Shown: positions 29,700 through 38,568 of the stretch, in pieces
Position numbering within the stretch: the first letter of the stretch is position 1
Layout: each line of letters begins with the position of its first letter
Source of the DNA: Paraburkholderia sacchari
GTDB taxonomy: Bacteria > Pseudomonadota > Gammaproteobacteria > Burkholderiales > Burkholderiaceae
DNA: 64,000 nt
Reading direction: 5' to 3'
Assembly (NCBI RefSeq): GCF_000785435.2
Contig: NZ_JTDB02000001.1
Location: forward strand, 1,392,499 to 1,456,498
Made by a program: the position numbers and the translations under genes
Notes under the pieces: generated by a model
What the model was told of the DNA's origin: nothing
Database searches by the model: none
Seen by the model: the letters and a program-made list of their open reading frames with translations, nothing else

Positions 29700-31393
29700 C
29701 GGCCCAGCATCGGCAGTTTGAGCCCGGCTTCACGCGCCGTCTGCTGCGCCAGCTCGTAGCCCGCATCCGCATGACGCATCACGCCCGTCGCCGGATCGTT
29801 CAGCAGCACGCGGCCCAGACGCTCGTGCGCCGCCTGCGTGCCGTCCGCCACGATCACCACCCCCGAGTGCTGCGAGAAGCCCATGCCCACGCCGCCGCCA
29901 TGATGCAGCGACACCCACGACGCCCCGCCCGCCGTGTTCAGCAGCGCGTTGAGCAGCGGCCAGTCGCTCACTGCATCCGAGCCGTCCTTCATCGATTCCG
30001 TCTCGCGGTTCGGGCTTGCCACCGAACCCGTGTCCAGGTGGTCGCGGCCAATCACGATCGGCGCCTTCAGTTCGCCGTTCTTCACCATCTCGTTGAACGC
30101 CTGGCCCAGACGATAGCGGTCCTTCACGCCCACCCAGCAAATCCGCGCCGGCAGACCCTGGAACGCGATGCGCTCGCGCGCCATGTCCAGCCAGTTGTGC
30201 AGGTGCGGATCGTCGGGGATCAGCTCCTTCACCTTCGCGTCCGTCTTGTAGATGTCCTCCGGGTCGCCCGAGAGCGCCACCCAGCGGAACGGGCCCTTGC
30301 CCTCGCAGAACAGCGGACGGATGTACGCCGGCACGAAGCCCGGGAAATCGAACGCGTTCTCCACGCCCATTTCCAGCGCCATCTGGCGGATGTTGTTGCC
30401 GTAGTCGAGCGTGGCCGCGCCGCGTTCCTGCAGCGTCAGCATCGCCTTCACCTGGTGCGCCATCGACTGCTTCGCGGCCTTCACGATGCTTTCCGGCGCC
30501 ACCTTCTGCGCTTCGCGCCACTGCTCGACGCTCCAGCCCTGCGGCAGGTAGCCGTTGATCGGGTCGTGCGCGCTGGTCTGGTCCGTCACGCAGTCCGGCG
30601 TGATGCCGCGCGCCACGCATTCCGCGAACACGTCAGCGGCGTTGCCCAGGAGGCCCACCGACACCGGCTTGCCCGTCTTCTTCGCTTCCTCGACGATGGC
30701 CAGCGCCTCGTCGAGCGTCTTCGCCTTGCGGTCCACGTAGCGCGTCTTCAGGCGGAAGTCGATGCGCGTCTCGTCGCATTCCACAGCGATCATCGAGAAG
30801 CCCGCCATCGTCGCGGCCAGCGGCTGTGCGCCGCCCATGCCGCCGAGGCCGCCCGTGAGAATCCAGCGGCCCGACGGGTCGCCCTTGAAGTGCTGGTTCG
30901 CCACCGAGAAGAACGTCTCGTAGGTGCCCTGCACGATGCCCTGCGAGCCGATGTAGATCCAGCTGCCCGCCGTCATCTGGCCGTACATCATGAGGCCCTT
31001 GCGGTCGAGTTCGTGGAAGTGTTCCCACGTGGCCCAGTGCGGCACGAGGTTCGAGTTCGCGAGCAGCACGCGCGGGGCGTCCGCATGCGTGCGGAACACG
31101 CCCACCGGCTTGCCCGACTGGATCAGCAGCGTTTCGTCTTCGTTCAGGTCCTTAAGCGACGCCAGAATCTGGTCATAGCATTCCCAGTTGCGCGCGGCGC
31201 GGCCAATGCCGCCATACACCACGAGCGCGTGCGGATGCTCGGCCACTTCCGGATCCAGATTGTTCTGGATCATGCGGTACGCGGCTTCGGCCAGCCAGGT
31301 CTTGCACACCTTCTCGCTGCCGCGCGGTGCGCGGATCGTGCGGCTCGGGTCGAGGCGGGGATCGGTGAAGTTCGGATGGTTCATGGCATTCAT
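29696..31393 (-). CDS. hutU: Urocanate hydratase
   Basis: A 565-residue cytoplasmic enzyme that hydrates urocanate to 4-imidazolone-5-propionate using tightly bound NAD. The N-terminus [20 protein letters not shown], the NAD-binding [12 protein letters not shown], the active-site [14 protein letters not shown] (catalytic Cys), and [15 protein letters not shown] are all hallmark segments. It is the first structural gene after hutC and is preceded by a 256-bp gap with a perfect palindromic HutC-type operator. It is coupled to hutD by an ATGA overlap. The upstream step, histidine ammonia-lyase, is not encoded in this window. Confidence 0.98.
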   Translation of the reverse strand: MNAMNHPNFTDPRLDPSRTIRAPRGSEKVCKTWLAEAAYRMIQNNLDPEVAEHPHALVVYGGIGRAARNWECYDQILASLKDLNEDETLLIQSGKPVGVFRTHADAPRVLLANSNLVPHWATWEHFHELDRKGLMMYGQMTAGSWIYIGSQGIVQGTYETFFSVANQHFKGDPSGRWILTGGLGGMGGAQPLAATMAGFSMIAVECDETRIDFRLKTRYVDRKAKTLDEALAIVEEAKKTGKPVSVGLLGNAADVFAECVARGITPDCVTDQTSAHDPINGYLPQGWSVEQWREAQKVAPESIVKAAKQSMAHQVKAMLTLQERGAATLDYGNNIRQMALEMGVENAFDFPGFVPAYIRPLFCEGKGPFRWVALSGDPEDIYKTDAKVKELIPDDPHLHNWLDMARERIAFQGLPARICWVGVKDRYRLGQAFNEMVKNGELKAPIVIGRDHLDTGSVASPNRETESMKDGSDAVSDWPLLNALLNTAGGASWVSLHHGGGVGMGFSQHSGVVIVADGTQAAHERLGRVLLNDPATGVMRHADAGYELAQQTAREAGLKLPMLGR

Positions 31394-31494
31394 CTCGGGA
31401 TAGAAGTTCTTGCGCGGCCCAGGCCTCTCTGCCCGTACCGGGCGATGGCCGGAAACGGCGTCACTGCAATGTGAGAACTAGTCTACCGCCGCCA

Positions 31495-31510
31495 AGTTGT
31501 ATATACAACT
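31495..31510. promoter_or_regulatory. HutC operator upstream of hutU
   Basis: A perfect 16-bp palindrome AGTTGTATATACAACT lies about 100 bases upstream of the hutU start and between hutC and hutU. Its TGTATATACA core resembles HutC/GntR-family operators described in Pseudomonas hut promoters. Urocanate is the known inducer that releases HutC. Confidence 0.85.
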
Positions 31511-31649
31511 CGTTTCGATAAAACAAGCGTAGGGAATTACCCTGGCGGGTTTTCCCGCGAGGGATTCAAGTGTTAGAAGGGAGCGAACGCCGGACGATGG
31601 CGCTTATTGACTAGACAAGATGCTGGCAGCGGCGCGAGGCCGCGCCATG

Positions 31650-32363
31650 TCAGACGGTGCCGGCCAGATGGAAGCGCGAGGCGGGGTGCCAAAGCCGCAC
31701 CGAAGTCGCGACGTGCTTGCCGACCCACGTGCGGCGCAGCAGCAACAGGCAAGGCTCGCCGATTTCCATGGCGAGATGCTGACGCACGTGCGCATCCGGC
31801 TTTTGCGCGTAGATGCGGAACTCCGCGCGCTGAATGGGCGCGAGGCGCACCATGTAATTGTTCGGCGTTTCGAGCGTGAAATCCTGCGCGAGATAGTCGG
31901 GAAACACCTCGGGATTGACGTAGCGATCCTCGTACTGAATCGGCTCGCCCTCTTCGTAGTGCACGATGCGCGAATGAAACGCCGGCCCGGCGTCGAGTTC
32001 GAGCGCGGCGACGGCAGTCGGCTCCTCGCTGGATTCCAGCGCGAGCACGCGCGCCGTATGGCGATGGCCGCGCGCGGCGATTTCATCGGCGATATTGCGG
32101 ATCTGCAAGACCGTCGATTCGTACTGGCGCGGCGCGACATACGTGCCCGAGCCGCGCACGCGGTTCAATACGCCTTCGGCCATGAGCTCGCGCAGCGCGC
32201 GCGAGACGGTCATGCGCGCGACACCGAACTCCTTGACCATCTCCGTCTCGGAGGGCACGACGTCGCCCGGCTTGAGCGCGCCGCTTTCGATCTGGGCGAG
32301 GACGTGGCGCTTGATCTGTTCGTATGCGGGCAAAGGCGTGCCGCGCGCCGGCTTGTTTTGCAT
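31650..32363 (-). CDS. hutC: Histidine utilization repressor, GntR family
   Basis: A 237-residue repressor with a GntR winged helix (ALPAYEQIKRHVLAQIESG-like start, then VPSETEMVKEFGVARMTVSRALREL and GSGTYVA) and a C-terminal UTRA effector domain (QYEDRYVNPEVFPDYLAQDF, then the typical HLAMEIGEPCLLLLRRTW). These segments match HutC closely. Start 32363 gives the conserved MQNKPA; the open frame extends upstream to 32675 over non-conserved sequence. It lies upstream of hutU in the same direction, and should bind the palindrome at 31495-31510 and respond to urocanate. Confidence 0.94.
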   Translation of the reverse strand: MQNKPARGTPLPAYEQIKRHVLAQIESGALKPGDVVPSETEMVKEFGVARMTVSRALRELMAEGVLNRVRGSGTYVAPRQYESTVLQIRNIADEIAARGHRHTARVLALESSEEPTAVAALELDAGPAFHSRIVHYEEGEPIQYEDRYVNPEVFPDYLAQDFTLETPNNYMVRLAPIQRAEFRIYAQKPDAHVRQHLAMEIGEPCLLLLRRTWVGKHVATSVRLWHPASRFHLAGTV

Positions 32364-32692
32364 AATCGTCGTCTGGAAATGGGCGGGCGCACTGCCCGGC
32401 TTTCGGCCTGGCTGCGTACGAGCGCCGCGCTCGCGCATTGCCAACCTGAGCGGGGCACATTGTACCGTCAGCAATGGGTCGCGCCGCGCGTGTTGGTCCA
32501 TACCTTCGCCGATGCCGCGCGCGGGACGGCGCGAGCCTGGGCGCGTGCTAAGATCGGCGGCTCCCCACCCCGGCGGCGACGCCCCAACGGCGCCCAACGG
32601 CGCCCAACGGCACCCCGGCACCCCGGCGGCGCAGCCGCGCGCGAGCCCGCACATCGCGGAATCCGTGAGAACCACGCTACAGGCCTTCCAAC
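32364..32692. other. Intergenic region upstream of hutC, where hutH might be expected
   Basis: A 329-bp gap between the divergent hutC and alpha/beta hydrolase genes. It holds no plausible gene, carries a tandem repeat at 32581-32626, and presumably the promoters of both neighbours. In related Burkholderiaceae I would expect hutH near here; nothing resembling it is present. Confidence 0.5.
32581..32626. repeat. Short tandem repeats upstream of the alpha/beta hydrolase
   Basis: Three 10-bp units of (G/C)(C/G)CCCAACGG type (32581-32610) are followed by two exact copies of CACCCCGG (32611-32626). The array lies about 70-110 bases upstream of the GTG start of the hydrolase. Confidence 0.8.
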
Positions 32693-33313
32693 GTGAACGC
32701 TCCCACCCAACTTCTGTTCCTGCCCGGCGCTTCGGGCGATCCCGCGTTCTGGCAACCGCTCTCGGACCAGCTCGAGCATCCCGCCGAGCGCCGTTTTCTC
32801 ACCTGGCCGGGTTTCGGCGGCACCCCCGCAGACCCCGAGGTCGAGAATTTCGAGGATCTGGTTCGCCAGGTCGTGCAGCAGATCGACCGGCCGAGCGCAC
32901 TGATCGCCCAGTCGATGGGCGGCGTGCTCGCGTTGCGCGCCGCGCTGGCCAAGCCCGCGCTCGTCACGCATCTGGTGCTGGCCGTCACCTCGGGCGGGAT
33001 CGACACCCAGGCGCTCGGCGCGAGCGACTGGCGCGAGGAATTCGTCTCACAAAACCCGCACTTGCCCGACTGGTTCATCACCTTGCGCGAGGACCTCACG
33101 GACGAACTCGCGTATGTCCAGCAGCCGGTCATGCTGTTGTGGGGCGACGCGGACCCCGTCAGCCCGCTTCGCGTGGGCGAAAAGCTGCTCGAATTGCTGC
33201 CGAACGCGGAACTCGACGTGGTGAGCGACGGCGGCCACGACCTTGCAAATGTCCATGCGCGCGTGCTTGCACCGCTCGTCGACGAGTTCCTGCAGGCGGG
33301 CGTCGCCGAGTAA
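32693..33313 (+). CDS. Alpha/beta hydrolase
   Basis: A 206-residue small serine hydrolase. The fold markers are LLFLPGASGDPAFW (oxyanion loop), AQSMGG with the nucleophile Ser, VMLLWGDADPVSP carrying the acidic residue, and SDGGHDLAN with the catalytic His. The start is a GTG. Length is at the short end for the fold, without a large lid domain. It is alone on the plus strand between the hut and two-component genes, and no substrate can be inferred. Confidence 0.85.
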   Translation: MNAPTQLLFLPGASGDPAFWQPLSDQLEHPAERRFLTWPGFGGTPADPEVENFEDLVRQVVQQIDRPSALIAQSMGGVLALRAALAKPALVTHLVLAVTSGGIDTQALGASDWREEFVSQNPHLPDWFITLREDLTDELAYVQQPVMLLWGDADPVSPLRVGEKLLELLPNAELDVVSDGGHDLANVHARVLAPLVDEFLQAGVAE

Positions 33314-33347
33314 TTTTCTTTAATCACGGCCGCCGCGATGCCAGGCG

Positions 33348-34733
33348 TCACGATGGCTCGCGCAAGCGCGCGAGCCGCACACGCGCCCGCACGCCGCGTC
33401 CGTTCGCGCCCGCATCCAGGCCGACTTCGCCGCCGTGCGAATGCGCGATCTCGCGCACGATCGCGAGGCCGAGCCCCGTGCCCTCAGTGTCCGACGCGGC
33501 CCTGAAAAACGGCTCGAACACGCGGGCGCGCGCTTCGGCGGGAATGCCGGGTCCGTCGTCGAGCACCTCCAGCGTCACCGCATCCTCGCTCGTGTGCACG
33601 CTCACGGTGACGCGCCCGCCGGCCTGCGTATAACGCAGCGCGTTGTCCACGAGGTTCGTCACCATCGCGCGCAGCAGCTCGCGGTGCCCCGACACGAACG
33701 CCGCGCCATGCAGCTCCGCACCGAGGTCGATGTCGCGCGCCTGGGCCAGCATCACGAGCCCCTCCACGGCTTCGTGCGCGAGTTGCGTCATATCCACGGG
33801 CACGCCGGGCCGCTGCGCCGTGTCGAACGCCTCGGCCTGCGCCAGCAACAGCAGCTTGTTGGTCAGCGCCACCATCGACCGATTGCTCTCGCGCATGGCC
33901 GCGAACACCTCGGCAAGGGCCGGATCGAGCGTCCCCTGCGAGCACGCGTACTGCAATTGCGTGCCCAGCAGCGTGAGCGGCGTGCGCAACTGATGCGAGG
34001 CATCGGCGATAAAGCGCCGTTGCGCGGCGTTCTGCGCACCGAGGCGTGCGATGCACTGGTTGATTGCGTCCACAACGGGCCGCAACTCCGCATGCAGTCC
34101 CTCGGAGCGGATCGGCACGAGATGCATCGGGTCACGGTCGGCGACCTCGCTCTTGAGCTTCATGAGCGGACGCAGCTCGAACGTGAGGCCGATGCATGCC
34201 AGCGCCACCGCCAGCAGCACCATGCCGATCTGGCGCGCGAGCTGAGGCCGCCACAAAGCCGTGGTCATGGCGTCGCGCGAATGCTCCGTCTTGCCCACTG
34301 AGACACGCACGCGCCAGATGCGGCCGTTGTCGTACATCGAGCGCAGCACGCTCACGGCGCGCAGCGCCTCGCCGTGCAGCGCGGCGTCGTACCAGACCGG
34401 CGCGTCGACGGCGGGTGTCGCGCCCGCAGCCGGGAAATCGGGCATGCCCGCGAGCAGCGGGCCGTTTTCCACGCTGACGTTGTAGAACACCTGGTCGCGC
34501 TGCGGCGACGCGAACAGTTCGAGCGCGGCCGGCGGCACGTTCGCGCGCAGCGCGCCATCGCTCCATTCCACCGAACCCGCGAGCATGCGAGCGGACGAAA
34601 GCAAGCGCCCGTCCTGCACGAGATCGGCGGTATGGCGCGCCGCGCGATACTCGTAGGTGGTCGTGAAAATCACATAGAGGCCGAGCGGCACCAGCATCCA
34701 CCACAACAGCCGGATGCGCAGGCTACTCGTCAT
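33348..34733 (-). CDS. Sensor histidine kinase, TctE-like
   Basis: A 461-residue inner-membrane kinase: N-terminal membrane segment (LLWWMLVPLGLYVIFTT), a periplasmic sensor of about 140 residues, a second membrane segment (about 169-186), then His247 in IADASHQLRTPL and an ATPase domain with DDGPGIP and GTGLGLAIV. The RLLWWMLVPLG opening and FIADASHQLRTPLT are typical of TctE. TctE senses tricarboxylates in other bacteria, but here the divergent neighbour is a NitT/TauT-type ABC importer, so the ligand may be different. It follows the response regulator with a 21-base gap. Confidence 0.87.
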   Translation of the reverse strand: MTSSLRIRLLWWMLVPLGLYVIFTTTYEYRAARHTADLVQDGRLLSSARMLAGSVEWSDGALRANVPPAALELFASPQRDQVFYNVSVENGPLLAGMPDFPAAGATPAVDAPVWYDAALHGEALRAVSVLRSMYDNGRIWRVRVSVGKTEHSRDAMTTALWRPQLARQIGMVLLAVALACIGLTFELRPLMKLKSEVADRDPMHLVPIRSEGLHAELRPVVDAINQCIARLGAQNAAQRRFIADASHQLRTPLTLLGTQLQYACSQGTLDPALAEVFAAMRESNRSMVALTNKLLLLAQAEAFDTAQRPGVPVDMTQLAHEAVEGLVMLAQARDIDLGAELHGAAFVSGHRELLRAMVTNLVDNALRYTQAGGRVTVSVHTSEDAVTLEVLDDGPGIPAEARARVFEPFFRAASDTEGTGLGLAIVREIAHSHGGEVGLDAGANGRGVRARVRLARLREPS

Positions 34734-34754
34734 CGCGCGGGTCCTCGAACATGC

Positions 34755-35432
34755 CTAATTCGCTTCGTCGCGCTTGCGCAGCAGATAACCGAGGCCACGC
34801 AGCGTGACGATGGTGGCCGAGCTGCCTTCGAGCTTCTTGCGCAGCCGCGACACGTAGATCTCGATGGCGTCTTCGCTGGGATCGTCGGCGAGCGTGAAGA
34901 TCGCGTCGGCCAGCGCGGACTTCGAGACGGTCTTGTTCACACGCAGCATCAGCGCTTCGAGCACGGTGCGCTCGCGCGGCGTCACGTTGAGCGGCGCGCC
35001 ACCGAGCGCGAAGCGCCCCGTGTTGATATCGAAGACGAGATCGCCGCAAGTGACTTCGTTGGCGCGCGCCGGCGTCTGCCGCCGGATCAGCACCTTCACG
35101 CGCGCCACCAGTTCGCGCACCTCGAAGGGCTTGACGAGATAGTCGTCGGCGCCGCTGCCGAGCAGTTCCACCTTTTCGTCGATCGACCCGCTCGCGGTGA
35201 GCACCATCACCGGCGTGGCGTCGCCGCGCTGGCGCAGCCGCCGCAGCACGTTCTTGCCTGAAAGCTTCGGCAGGTTCAGATCGAGCAGCACGACATCGTA
35301 GGCGTTGGTGCGCAGAAGCGAATCGGCGGCGTCGCCGTCCTGCACCGCATCGCAGGCAAAGCCCTGCTCCTCCAGCGTCTTGACGAGCCAGTGAACGAGC
35401 GTGGGGTTGTCTTCGATGAGCAGCAGTTTCAT
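34755..35432 (-). CDS. Response regulator, OmpR family, TctD-like
   Basis: A 225-residue regulator with a receiver domain (acidic EDN at 7-9, Asp51 in LLDLNLPKLSG, Lys in YLVKPFE) and a winged-helix output domain (VTPRERTVLEALM, EDAIEIYVSRLRKKLEGS, TLRGLGYLL). The start at 35432 gives the family N-terminus MKLLLIEDNP; the frame extends to 35600 without conserved sequence. It is encoded just upstream of its kinase and faces the ABC importer operon across 217 bases, so regulation of that importer is a reasonable inference. Confidence 0.9.
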   Translation of the reverse strand: MKLLLIEDNPTLVHWLVKTLEEQGFACDAVQDGDAADSLLRTNAYDVVLLDLNLPKLSGKNVLRRLRQRGDATPVMVLTASGSIDEKVELLGSGADDYLVKPFEVRELVARVKVLIRRQTPARANEVTCGDLVFDINTGRFALGGAPLNVTPRERTVLEALMLRVNKTVSKSALADAIFTLADDPSEDAIEIYVSRLRKKLEGSSATIVTLRGLGYLLRKRDEAN

Positions 35433-35649
35433 GGGCGAGGCGCTGGATGGAAAACACGTGTGCGGCGCGTGCGCCGCGATTGTGCCGGATTGTGCCGCCC
35501 CGCGAGCATGACCGCCTTGCGGGTTAACACGGACATTCCCGAAGGGGTATCGAAGGCTGGCAGAAAGGTTGGCGTTTCTATAATCGGCTGCATCCATCAA
35601 AAAAGGCGCGGCCCGCGAGGCCTCGCGCCATACTCAAGGAGACTCCACG

Positions 35650-36669
35650 ATGCCCACGTTGCGCCAGATCGCCGCCGTATCGAGTGTCGCTTTCGCTCTC
35701 GCCGCCACCTCCGCCGCCGCGCATGCGGAAAAGATCACCATCATGGTTGGCGGCGCAACCAAGATCATCTACCTGCCCGCCAAGCTGACCGAGCAGCTCG
35801 GCTACTTCAAGGACGAAGGGCTCGACGTGGAAATCCAGTCGCAGCCGGCCGGCGTGGACGCCGAAAACGAATTGCTCGCGGGCGCCGTGCAGGGCGTGGT
35901 GGGCTTCTACGACCACACGATCGATCTGCAAAGCAAGGGCAAGGAAGTCCAGACGCTCGTGATCTTCGGCCAGGTGCCGGGCGAAGTGGAGATGGTGTCG
36001 AACGCGGCGGCCGGCACGATCAAGAGCATGGCCGACGTCAAGGGCAAGACGCTCGGCGTGACGGGTCTGGGCTCGTCCACGAGCTTCCTCACGCAATACC
36101 TCGCGCAGCGCGCCGGCATTGCCTCGACCCAGTACACGCTGCTGCCCGTGGGTGCCGACGCCACCTTCATCGCCGCGATCAAGCAGAACCGCATCGACGC
36201 GGGCATGACGACCGAGCCCACCGTTTCGCGCCTCTTGCAGACCGGCGACGCCAAGGTGCTGGTGGACATGCGCACGCTCGACGGCACGCGCGCCGCGCTG
36301 GGCGGCACCTACCCGGCTTCGAGCTTCTATGTGCAGCGCGCCTGGGCGCAGTCGCACAAGGAAGAAGCCACCAAGCTCGCCCATGCGTTCTCGCGCACGC
36401 TCAATTTCATTGCCACGCATAAGGCCGACGAAATCGCCGAGAAAATGCCGAAGGACTACTACGGTAGTAATAAGGATCTCTATGTAAAGGCGCTGGGCGC
36501 TTCGCTGCCGATGTTCACGAAGGACGGCCGCATGCCCGCCGATGGTCCCGAGACCGTGCTCAAGGTGCTGTCGGCGTTCAACCCTTCGGTCAAGGGCAAG
36601 CATATCGATCTCGCGAAGACCTACTCGAACGACTACTTGCCGGCCGCGACGGCCACGGCGGCGAAATAA
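35650..36669 (+). CDS. ABC transporter substrate-binding protein, NitT/TauT (SsuA-like) family
   Basis: A 339-residue periplasmic binding protein with a signal peptide (VSSVAFALAATSAAAHAE, cleavage near residue 26). The mature part begins KITIMVGGATKIIYLPAKLTEQLGYFKDEGLDVEI, the usual start of NMT1/SsuA proteins, and includes LGVTGLGSSTSFLTQYL and MTTEPTVSRLL. Such proteins bind sulfonates, nitrate, pyrimidine precursors or aromatic acids. It is the first gene of a three-gene importer and has an AAGGAGA ribosome site just before the ATG. Confidence 0.9.
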   Translation: MPTLRQIAAVSSVAFALAATSAAAHAEKITIMVGGATKIIYLPAKLTEQLGYFKDEGLDVEIQSQPAGVDAENELLAGAVQGVVGFYDHTIDLQSKGKEVQTLVIFGQVPGEVEMVSNAAAGTIKSMADVKGKTLGVTGLGSSTSFLTQYLAQRAGIASTQYTLLPVGADATFIAAIKQNRIDAGMTTEPTVSRLLQTGDAKVLVDMRTLDGTRAALGGTYPASSFYVQRAWAQSHKEEATKLAHAFSRTLNFIATHKADEIAEKMPKDYYGSNKDLYVKALGASLPMFTKDGRMPADGPETVLKVLSAFNPSVKGKHIDLAKTYSNDYLPAATATAAK

Positions 36670-36741
36670 CGCCAACGCCGACGCCGACGCCCATCGCCAG
36701 ATCCACGCACGAATGACGACGCACCATCGAGGCAACGAAGC

Positions 36742-37536
36742 ATGAGTTCTCCCCACGCGCAAGGCACGCCGGCCATCGAGCTGCGCAACGTATCGTGCCG
36801 TTTCATCTCTCCCGACGGCAAGGCGACGCTCGCCCTGCGCGACTTCAGCATGGCGGTCGCGCGCGGGGAGTTCGTTGCCGTCGTCGGCCCCACGGGCTGC
36901 GGCAAGTCCACTACGCTCAGCATGATCACGGGCCTGCTCAAGCCCACCACGGGCGAGGTGCGCGTGATGGGCGCGCCCGTGAACGGCATCGATCCGCGCA
37001 TTGGCTTCGTGTTCCAGGCCGATGCGGTATTTCCGTGGCGCTCGGTGCTCGACAACGTGGCCGCCGGTCCCTTGTTTCGCGGCCGCTCGAAATCGGCGGC
37101 CTATGACGAGGCGAACGAATGGCTGCGCCGCGTCGGCCTCGACAAGTTCGGCAAGCACTATCCGCATCAACTCTCGGGCGGCATGCGCAAGCGCGTGGCG
37201 CTCGCGCAGACCTTCATCAACAAGCCCGAAATCCTGCTGATGGACGAGCCGTTCTCGGCGCTCGACATGCAAACGCGCACGCTGATGCAGGACGAGTTGC
37301 TGCAACTGTGGGGCGGCACGGGGTCGGTGGTGTTCGTCACGCACGACCTCGAAGAAGCGATTGCGCTGGCCGATCGCGTGTTCGTGCTCACGGCGCGGCC
37401 CGCGACGCTCAAGAAGGTTTATGAAATCGACTTGCCGCGCCCGCGCATTACGTCGGAAATCCGCTATACGCCGCATTTCATCGAGCTGTCGCGCGATATC
37501 TGGCACGACCTGCGTGAAGAAGTGCAGATCGGCTAA
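36742..37536 (+). CDS. ABC transporter ATP-binding protein (SsuB/TauB-like)
   Basis: A 264-residue cytoplasmic ATPase. Walker A is GPTGCGKST, the signature is LSGGMRKRVALAQ, Walker B is ILLMDEPFSALD, and the switch His lies in FVTHDLEEAIALADR. The segment order and the Ala-Leu-Ala-Asp after the switch are typical of nitrate/sulfonate/taurine importers. It energises the permease encoded 45 bases downstream. Confidence 0.93.
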   Translation: MSSPHAQGTPAIELRNVSCRFISPDGKATLALRDFSMAVARGEFVAVVGPTGCGKSTTLSMITGLLKPTTGEVRVMGAPVNGIDPRIGFVFQADAVFPWRSVLDNVAAGPLFRGRSKSAAYDEANEWLRRVGLDKFGKHYPHQLSGGMRKRVALAQTFINKPEILLMDEPFSALDMQTRTLMQDELLQLWGGTGSVVFVTHDLEEAIALADRVFVLTARPATLKKVYEIDLPRPRITSEIRYTPHFIELSRDIWHDLREEVQIG

Positions 37537-37581
37537 CCCGGCCGACCCAGCCAAACATCAAGCAAGTTGGAGCGAACGCTC

Positions 37582-38445
37582 ATGTCCACCCCGCAACAAA
37601 CCTTGCCGCAAGGCATCGACGCGGCTTCGCTCGACGCAGTCGAACGCGCCGCGCAACGCCGCATCCGCCAGCGCCACGCGCTCGTGATCGGCTTGCGCAT
37701 CCTGGTGCTCGTCGTCGTGCTCGGCGGCTGGGAACTGGCCGCACGTCATAAATGGATCGATCCGTTCTTTTTCTCGATGCCCTCGCTGATCTTCGAGCAG
37801 ATCGTCGACTGGTTCGTGAACGGCACCTCGCAAGGCCCGCTGCTCACCCAGGTCTGGGTCACGCTCGAGGAAACCGGGCTCGGCTTCATCATCGGCTCGA
37901 TTGGCGGCGTGTTCTGCGGCATCGTGCTGGGCCGCAACAAGCTGCTCTCCGATGTATTCAGCCTCTACATCAAGATCGCCAACTCGATCCCGCGTGTGGT
38001 GCTGGGCTCGGTGTTCGTGATCGCGCTGGGTCTCGGCATGGCGTCTAAGGTGGCGCTGGCCGTGGTGATGGTGTTCTTCGTGGTGTTCGCCAATGCGTTC
38101 CAGGGCGTGCGCGAAGCGGACCGCTACATGATCGCCAATGCGCAGATCCTTGGCGCGTCGCGCCGCCAGGTGACCACTGCGGTGGTGATTCCCTCCGCGC
38201 TTTCGTGGATTCTCGCGAGCCTGCACGTGAGCTTCGGCTTCGCACTGGTGGGCGCCGTGGTGGGCGAATTCCTCGGCTCGAAGCAGGGCATCGGCTTGCT
38301 GATCTCGACCGCGCAAGGCGCGTTCAACGCGAGCGGCGTGTTCGCGGCGATGATCGTGCTCGCGGTGGTCGCGCTGATGGCCGACTACCTGCTCACCGCC
38401 GTCGAGCATCGTCTGCTCAAATGGCGGCCCACGTCCACGAACTGA
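37582..38445 (+). CDS. ABC transporter permease (SsuC/TauC-like)
   Basis: A 287-residue membrane protein with about six hydrophobic segments, starting with VIGLRILVLVVVLGGWELA after a hydrophilic tail. The cytoplasmic loop that docks with the ATPase reads FFVVFANAFQGVREADRYMI with the following ILGASRRQ, the EAA-type motif. The ATG at 37582 has GGAG upstream; the in-frame ATG at 37567 precedes that site and was rejected. It completes the importer operon, followed by a strong terminator. Confidence 0.92.
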   Translation: MSTPQQTLPQGIDAASLDAVERAAQRRIRQRHALVIGLRILVLVVVLGGWELAARHKWIDPFFFSMPSLIFEQIVDWFVNGTSQGPLLTQVWVTLEETGLGFIIGSIGGVFCGIVLGRNKLLSDVFSLYIKIANSIPRVVLGSVFVIALGLGMASKVALAVVMVFFVVFANAFQGVREADRYMIANAQILGASRRQVTTAVVIPSALSWILASLHVSFGFALVGAVVGEFLGSKQGIGLLISTAQGAFNASGVFAAMIVLAVVALMADYLLTAVEHRLLKWRPTSTN

Positions 38446-38510
38446 TTTTCCAACGCCTTCTGTCAAGTCTGTCCGGGCGCGAGAGGCTGATATCCTCCGG
38501 CCTGTCATTC

Positions 38511-38539
38511 GCGGCGCACTTCTGTGCGCCGCTTTTTTT
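38511..38539 (+). terminator. Terminator of the ABC importer operon
   Basis: Nine-bp GC-rich stem (38511-38519 with 38524-38532), loop TTCT, followed by seven T. It follows the permease gene by 65 bases. Confidence 0.9.
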
Positions 38540-38568
38540 ACCGGTCCGCCAACCCCGAAAACTCCGCG

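Noticed and set aside
35578-37554. 658-codon minus-strand frame across the ABC importer genes
   Set aside because: Antisense shadow of the binding protein and ATPase genes.
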